Program-made: the position numbers and the translations under genes
Notes under the pieces: model-generated
The model's database searches: none
What the model saw: the letters and a program-made list of their open reading frames with translations, nothing else
What the model was told of the DNA's origin: nothing
NCBI GenBank assembly: GCA_015493405.1
Contig: WGDF01000260.1
Location: forward strand, 1-10,350
Length of the DNA stretch: 10,350 nucleotides
Direction of reading: 5' to 3'
Origin: Flavobacteriaceae bacterium
GTDB taxonomy: Bacteria > Bacteroidota > Bacteroidia > Flavobacteriales > Flavobacteriaceae
Shown: piece after piece, positions 5,897 to 10,350 of the stretch
How positions within the stretch are numbered: position 1 is the first letter of the stretch
Layout: each line of letters starts with the position of its first letter

Positions 5897-7127
5897 GACT
5901 AAATATCTCTATATATTAGGGGCATTTCTATTTGTTTTTCAAATAGAAGCTCAAACTACGCTTAAATTAATGAGCTACAATTTGTTACATTATCCGTCAG
6001 GTACCGGAATTGATAGAAAAGATGATTTGAAATATATTTTAAGTTCCTATCAACCTGATATTTTTATGGCTTGTGAAATAGAAGATGGAACCGGTGCCGA
6101 TGAAATTTTGAATTATTGTTTAGGCACAGATAATTACAATAGCTCATATTTTACTTACAATCATTCCGGTAGTCAATACCACTTGCAACAAATGCTATAT
6201 TTCAATAAGCATAAATTTGACTTGGTAGATGAAACTTATTTGGTTACATATATCAGAGACATCAATCATTATACTCTAAAATTGAAAACGACGGATTCCA
6301 ATCCTGATAATGCTATTTATCTTGATGTGTATGTAGCACATCTCAAAGCCAGCAACAGTACTTCCAATGAAAATACCAGAAAGGATATGGTGGATGTATT
6401 GGTCAATGACTTGCATAATATTCCTGCCGGTCATTTTGTTATTTTTGCCGGAGATTTCAATTTATATAGTTCCAGTGAACCGGCTTATCAAGACATGATT
6501 GATCCGAACCATGCCATCGTTTTTCATGATCCGCTTAATCGGCCGGGCAATTGGCATAATAATATAAATTTTAAAGATATTGATACCCAATCGACGCATT
6601 CAGTTTCGGATAATGACTATGTCGGTGGTGGCTTAGATGATAGATTTGACTTCATCATGATTTCAGATAATTTAATCAACAGCCCTGTTTTGCATTATGT
6701 TTCAGGCACTTACGGTGCTTATGGCAATAACGGGACTTGTTTCAACAAAGCTATTAATAGTTCTTACTGTCAAGGCGCTACATATGATACCAGTTTACGA
6801 CAACAGTTATATCAAATGAGTGATCATATGCCGGTTGTGATGCAATTGGAAACGCCGAGTTCATTAGCTGTGCAACAAGAAATCGTTACGCAACATTTTT
6901 CTCTTGAACCTGGGAATATGTTAGATGCCTATTTGAAAATCCATGCGGATACCGCTCAATACTTGAATCTTAATATCATTAATATAACCGGACAGGATGT
7001 TTTACATTTAGCTCATTATCAAACGGATACCAATTTGGATATCAGTAATTTGACCCCGGGTATATATTATTTACAGGTCAAATCAGCTCAATATCAACAA
7101 GTCATCAAATTTGTTAAAACCGATTAA
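5895..7127 (+). CDS. Secreted endonuclease/exonuclease/phosphatase-fold enzyme with T9SS sorting tail
   Basis: A 410-residue secreted protein. Signal peptide: TKYLYILGAFLFVFQIEAQ, cleavage near residues 19-20. The catalytic domain (about 22-320) has the order of the EEP/DNase I superfamily: SYNLL with Asn29, the metal-binding acid in CEIED at 60-64, VAHLKAS with His149, GDFN at 186-189, RFDFIM at 250-255, and the C-terminal SDHMP at 309-313. Residues about 335-410 resemble a T9SS type A sorting domain, with GIYYLQV at 389-395 and the closing IKFVKTD. The protein should therefore cross the outer membrane by T9SS and be released or surface-attached. The likely substrate is nucleic acid; a phosphodiesterase acting on another phosphate ester cannot be excluded. 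The ATG at 5895 is the natural start before the signal peptide. The 3' end overlaps the next gene by 17 bases. Confidence 0.88.
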   Translation: MTKYLYILGAFLFVFQIEAQTTLKLMSYNLLHYPSGTGIDRKDDLKYILSSYQPDIFMACEIEDGTGADEILNYCLGTDNYNSSYFTYNHSGSQYHLQQMLYFNKHKFDLVDETYLVTYIRDINHYTLKLKTTDSNPDNAIYLDVYVAHLKASNSTSNENTRKDMVDVLVNDLHNIPAGHFVIFAGDFNLYSSSEPAYQDMIDPNHAIVFHDPLNRPGNWHNNINFKDIDTQSTHSVSDNDYVGGGLDDRFDFIMISDNLINSPVLHYVSGTYGAYGNNGTCFNKAINSSYCQGATYDTSLRQQLYQMSDHMPVVMQLETPSSLAVQQEIVTQHFSLEPGNMLDAYLKIHADTAQYLNLNIINITGQDVLHLAHYQTDTNLDISNLTPGIYYLQVKSAQYQQVIKFVKTD

Positions 7128-9888
7128 ACATAGCATTATTTTTTATTTACTCTTGTTTGGGACTTATTCTCTCCAAGGGCAAATAAAGGTGCAATGGCAT
7201 CATCTCAAACTGCAATATGACAGCCTTTCAAATACTGTGTCAGTAAAGCAACAAACCAAATTAATTAATCAAAATAAGTTTCCGGTTGATCATCTTATTT
7301 GGTTAAATTGGGCCAATGCCTACCAAAATAAGCATACGGCTCTGGCCCGTCATTTTATTGAAAATTATGATCTGAGTTTCCATTTTTCAGGAAAAAAAAA
7401 TAAGGGAGCAGTTCGGATAAAAAATATAAAAATTAATGAACTCAGTCAGACTGAGTATTGGCGTGCGCTTAAAGCCGATGTATTTCGACTTGATTTGCCG
7501 CGACAATTGACTGTAAACGGCACTTTAATTGTTGATTTTGAATATGTTATAAAATTACCAAATGCCAAATTTACCGGCTATGGCGTGGACAAAAAAGGCA
7601 CTATTTTGTTGAAGGATTTTTATTTTCAACCGGTGCCTTATAACCGGCAAACTTATGTCAATAAAAATATTGATGCTTATCCGGCTTGGCCTACTGCTTT
7701 TGAAATTACGCTTAAAGGTTTTCCGGCTTCAAAAACAATTATATCCAATTTAAATAAGCGCAATCGTAAATTAAAAGCCAGGCTTAAACATCCTGAAATA
7801 TTGGTTACATCCAAATCATTTTCCAAATACAAATTTGAGTCTAAAGAACTAATTTTCCCTGAAAATAACACCGTTAATGATTTAGATAAAACGTTGATAA
7901 ACAACAAATTATTAAATTATTTTAAACAAAAATTAGGCACTTTTCCAAGAGATAAAATTTTAATCACCGATTCTGATTTTGAGCAGCATAAAGTTTACGG
8001 CTTGGATTTGTTGCCAAAATTTTTAAATCCCTATGATAAAAAACTCGTATGGGAAATCTCAATGTTGCATCAAATCAGTTTGAAATATGCTGAAGCCATA
8101 TTGATAGATCGGCGACAATATGCTTGGCTGGTCGATGGCTTGGCGGCTTTTATGGATTATGATTATTTGCATCGTTATTACCCCGATTTAAAACTTTTGG
8201 GCAAAATAGCCGATTATAAATTGATTAAATTTTACTATGCTTCACAAATAAAAATGACTGAAAAATATCCTTGGTTGTATTTATATGTAGCACGTTTGGA
8301 TAAAGATCAAGCCTTGCAAACAGCCTTGGATTCATTGACCAATTTCAATCGAAATGTTATGATGCCTTATAAGGCGGCTTTGGGATTCAAAATGTTGCAA
8401 GATCGACAGCCTAAGCAATTTGATGAAAAATTAAAAAAATTTTACAGACTGGCACTAAGTCAAGAAGTAAATGAGCAGCAATTTTTCAACACAATTTTAA
8501 ATGATGATGAGAGACCATGGTTTAAAACTTATATTCATACCCGACAAAAATATGATTATAAATTAAAAAACGTTTATATCCGGCATGATTCAATCTATTT
8601 GAATATCAAGAATAAGAAGCAAAATTTGTTGCCTTTAACTTTATATGCTTTAACTAAAAATAAAGTTGTAAAAACCCTTCAGCTTAAACCTTTTAAGCTA
8701 GATACCCTCATAAAACTCAAATATGACACTGCCATAAAATACTTAGGCTTCAATTATTATAATGATTATCCTGAGCTGCAAAACAAGAATAATTTTAAAC
8801 GATTGGGATTCCATATTTGGCGTAAGCCCTTGCAAATAAGGCTTTTTCAAGATTTTGATAATCCTTTAAAATCACAAATTTTTGTCAATCCTTTTTTTGA
8901 GTATAATTATTATGACGGTATTATTTTGGGAACGCAAATTTTCAATGAAAGCCTCTTATACAATCATTTTAAATATGTTATGACACCGAGTTATGCCGGA
9001 AAAAGTCGGCAACTGACGGGGAGTTTTTCTGTCAGTAATGTCAACTTTTTTAAGGGAAATAGCCCGTATGCCTTGGATTATGGATTTTCGTATCGTTACT
9101 ACCATTACAATCATAATTTGGTGTATCGGCGATACAATCCGCATGTCAGTTTGAAATTCAGAGATCCTTATTTAAGAAACAGGAAGGCTTACACTTTGGG
9201 GTTGCAATATATGTTAATTGATAAAGATCCGCTTGGCAGTATGCCGAATGAAACGGAAAAATATGGTGTTTTCGATCTACATTTTTCAAAACACAAGATT
9301 AATATTATTAAGGACTTATTTTATATGGCTGATTTGCAACTCGGTCAAAAATTTGGGAAGACAGCCTTAATGTTACGTTATCGGTTTTTGTCGGACAAAA
9401 ACAGACAGTGGGATTTTAGAATATATGCCGGAAAATTTTTATACAACCATACCAAAACCGATTATTTCTCATTTGCCTTAGACCGTCCTACAGATTATTT
9501 ATTCCAATACCATTATTATGGTCGGTCAGAAAGTTCGGGTATTTTTCATCAACAATTTGTTTGGGCGGAAGGCGGCTTTAAGACATTTTTTGATGATCAA
9601 TATGCCAATGATTATTTGATTAGCAATAATGTCAATTTGGGTATTTGGCGTTGGTTCAGTCTTTATGGGGATTGGGCTTGGCTCAAAAAAAAGGAGCAGC
9701 CCTTACAATTTTATTACGATTCGGGCTTGCGTATTAATTTAGTACAAGATTATTTTGAAATATTTTTTCCGGTTTATTCAAAATTGGGCTGGGAAGTCAA
9801 GCAACCGGATTATTTATCGCGCGTCCGGATTATGTTTACGATGGATCTCAATGGTTTATTCAGAATGTTTAAACGAGGTTGGTATTAA
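7111..9888 (+). CDS. M1-peptidase-like protein with degenerate zinc site and C-terminal outer-membrane-barrel-like region
   Basis: A 925-residue envelope protein. The start is TTG at 7111, inside the end of the nuclease gene; it places a good signal peptide (KPIKHSIIFYLLLFGTYSLQG, cleavage near 23) at the N-terminus, and no ATG fits. Residues 25-250 resemble the N-terminal beta domain of M1 aminopeptidases. At 319-349, LHQIS, then WLVDGLAAF, stands where an M1 enzyme has HExxH and WxxEGxA: Glu is Gln, the second His is Leu, and the third ligand Glu is Asp. Peptidase activity is therefore doubtful. From about 575 the protein becomes rich in alternating aromatic strands (FFEYNYYDGIILGTQIF, YGFSYRYYHYNHNLVY in part) and ends MFKRGWY, with a C-terminal aromatic as in outer-membrane barrels. 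I remember similar proteins in Flavobacteriia beside FecE-like ABC genes. The function is unknown; a surface or transport role is inferred from context only. Confidence 0.72.
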   Translation: MLKPIKHSIIFYLLLFGTYSLQGQIKVQWHHLKLQYDSLSNTVSVKQQTKLINQNKFPVDHLIWLNWANAYQNKHTALARHFIENYDLSFHFSGKKNKGAVRIKNIKINELSQTEYWRALKADVFRLDLPRQLTVNGTLIVDFEYVIKLPNAKFTGYGVDKKGTILLKDFYFQPVPYNRQTYVNKNIDAYPAWPTAFEITLKGFPASKTIISNLNKRNRKLKARLKHPEILVTSKSFSKYKFESKELIFPENNTVNDLDKTLINNKLLNYFKQKLGTFPRDKILITDSDFEQHKVYGLDLLPKFLNPYDKKLVWEISMLHQISLKYAEAILIDRRQYAWLVDGLAAFMDYDYLHRYYPDLKLLGKIADYKLIKFYYASQIKMTEKYPWLYLYVARLDKDQALQTALDSLTNFNRNVMMPYKAALGFKMLQDRQPKQFDEKLKKFYRLALSQEVNEQQFFNTILNDDERPWFKTYIHTRQKYDYKLKNVYIRHDSIYLNIKNKKQNLLPLTLYALTKNKVVKTLQLKPFKLDTLIKLKYDTAIKYLGFNYYNDYPELQNKNNFKRLGFHIWRKPLQIRLFQDFDNPLKSQIFVNPFFEYNYYDGIILGTQIFNESLLYNHFKYVMTPSYAGKSRQLTGSFSVSNVNFFKGNSPYALDYGFSYRYYHYNHNLVYRRYNPHVSLKFRDPYLRNRKAYTLGLQYMLIDKDPLGSMPNETEKYGVFDLHFSKHKINIIKDLFYMADLQLGQKFGKTALMLRYRFLSDKNRQWDFRIYAGKFLYNHTKTDYFSFALDRPTDYLFQYHYYGRSESSGIFHQQFVWAEGGFKTFFDDQYANDYLISNNVNLGIWRWFSLYGDWAWLKKKEQPLQFYYDSGLRINLVQDYFEIFFPVYSKLGWEVKQPDYLSRVRIMFTMDLNGLFRMFKRGWY

Positions 9889-9923
9889 ATTGTTGTATCT
9901 TGTCATTATAAATTTTGTTTGAG

Positions 9924-10350
9924 ATGAAATTAAAAATCAAAAATTTGTCAATAGGGTATGGGCATCAATCAGTTTTATCTGATATTAATATGACTGCCAG
10001 GTCCGGAGATTTTATTGCGCTTATTGGTAAAAATGGAAGTGGAAAATCTACTTTTCTAAAAACTTTGGCCGGAATTTTAGAAGCCATAGAGGGACAAATT
10101 TTGATAGAGGGTCAAAATTTACTTCAATTAAAGCCGACAGAGCGGGCAAAATATGTGAGTATTGTTTTAACGGATGCTATTTTAACGCCTTTGAAAGTCA
10201 AAGAATTTATCAGCTTGGGCCGACAAAATTTTACAGGAACTTGGAATCGGCTTTCGCCGGAAGATCACCGGATTATCAATCAAGTGACTCAAGAGTTGAA
10301 TCTATCAGATTTGTTGGATAAAAAAATAACGGAAATTAGTGACGGAGAAC
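9924..10350 (+). CDS. FecE-like ABC transporter ATP-binding protein (3' end beyond window)
   Basis: The first 142 codons of an ABC ATPase, cut by the right edge. Visible: A-loop Tyr12, Walker A GKNGSGKST at 35-43, the Q-loop region VSIVLTD at 78-84, LGRQNFTG at 98-105, and the start of the signature as ISDGE at 138-142. Walker B and the H-loop lie beyond the window. LGRxP/N-F/Y spacing and overall order match the FecE/BtuD/HmuV group, which powers uptake of iron-siderophore, haem or cobalamin through the inner membrane. The Q-loop carries Thr83 where Gln is usual, and the signature reads SDGE rather than SGGQ; both are variants I remember from Bacteroidota FecE-like proteins. The start ATG at 9924 lies 35 bases after the preceding gene without a terminator, so it may be in the same operon. 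Permease genes would be expected downstream. Confidence 0.9.
   Translation, partial: MKLKIKNLSIGYGHQSVLSDINMTARSGDFIALIGKNGSGKSTFLKTLAGILEAIEGQILIEGQNLLQLKPTERAKYVSIVLTDAILTPLKVKEFISLGRQNFTGTWNRLSPEDHRIINQVTQELNLSDLLDKKITEISDGE

Noticed and set aside
7677..7907. Minus-strand frame of 76 codons, and a similar one at 8956-9144
   Set aside because: Both are antisense to the 925-codon gene and have no start context or recognisable sequence.
9907..9921. Possible promoter just before the ABC ATPase gene (TATAAATTTTG)
   Set aside because: The spacing within the element is one base too long for TAnnTTTG and no TTG lies at the -33 distance. Operon transcription explains the gene equally well.
1..10350. 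Defence system, mobile element, CRISPR array or tRNA
   Set aside because: RecQ and a small ATPase can occur in defence islands, but neighbours here are housekeeping and envelope genes. No integrase, transposase, spaced repeats or tRNA-like fold was seen.

Overview
The window looks like an ordinary chromosomal stretch of a low-GC member of the Bacteroidota, most likely class Flavobacteriia. The reasons are: TAnnTTTG-type -7 promoter elements; A-rich start regions without Shine-Dalgarno sequences; a secreted nuclease with a type IX secretion (T9SS) C-terminal sorting tail; two proteins resembling the Bacteroidota-restricted families DUF6048 and DUF6452; and a FecE-like ABC ATPase with the Q-loop and signature variants I remember from this phylum. 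I see no rRNA, tRNA, CRISPR array, transposase or phage gene.

Left part, all on the minus strand (1-4643). The first transcription unit in the direction of transcription is a lipoprotein (DUF6452-like, 4643-4167), an outer-membrane-barrel-like protein (DUF6048-like, 4133-3372) and a 520-residue FAD-dependent dehydrogenase (COG2509-type, 3366-1804). It has a -7 element so close to the first ATG that the transcript may be leaderless. A 74-base gap follows with a very good promoter and a perfect 8-bp dyad. That promoter drives a small P-loop ATPase (1729-1181) and a RecQ helicase (1180 to beyond the left edge). The helicase starts with TTG directly after the ATPase stop codon.

Middle (4644-5160). 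A 123-base divergent promoter region separates the left unit from a small monocistronic gene for an 89-residue charged helical protein. That gene has its own -7 element and a clear intrinsic terminator.

Right part, all on the plus strand (5161-10350). A LOG-family nucleotide phosphoribohydrolase is followed by a secreted T9SS-tailed endonuclease/exonuclease/phosphatase, a 925-residue M1-peptidase-like protein with a degenerate zinc site and a C-terminal outer-membrane-barrel-like region, and the start of a FecE-like iron/cobalamin/haem ABC transporter ATPase cut by the right edge. Spacings are 41, -17 and 35 bases with no terminator seen between them, so co-transcription is plausible.

I do not see a defence island or an obviously new system. 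The most interesting points are: the lipoprotein with a possible surface-export signal paired with a barrel protein; the barrel-fused pseudo-peptidase; the promoter/dyad at 1736-1789; the zero-gap TAA/TTG junction before recQ; and the probable leaderless transcript at 4643.
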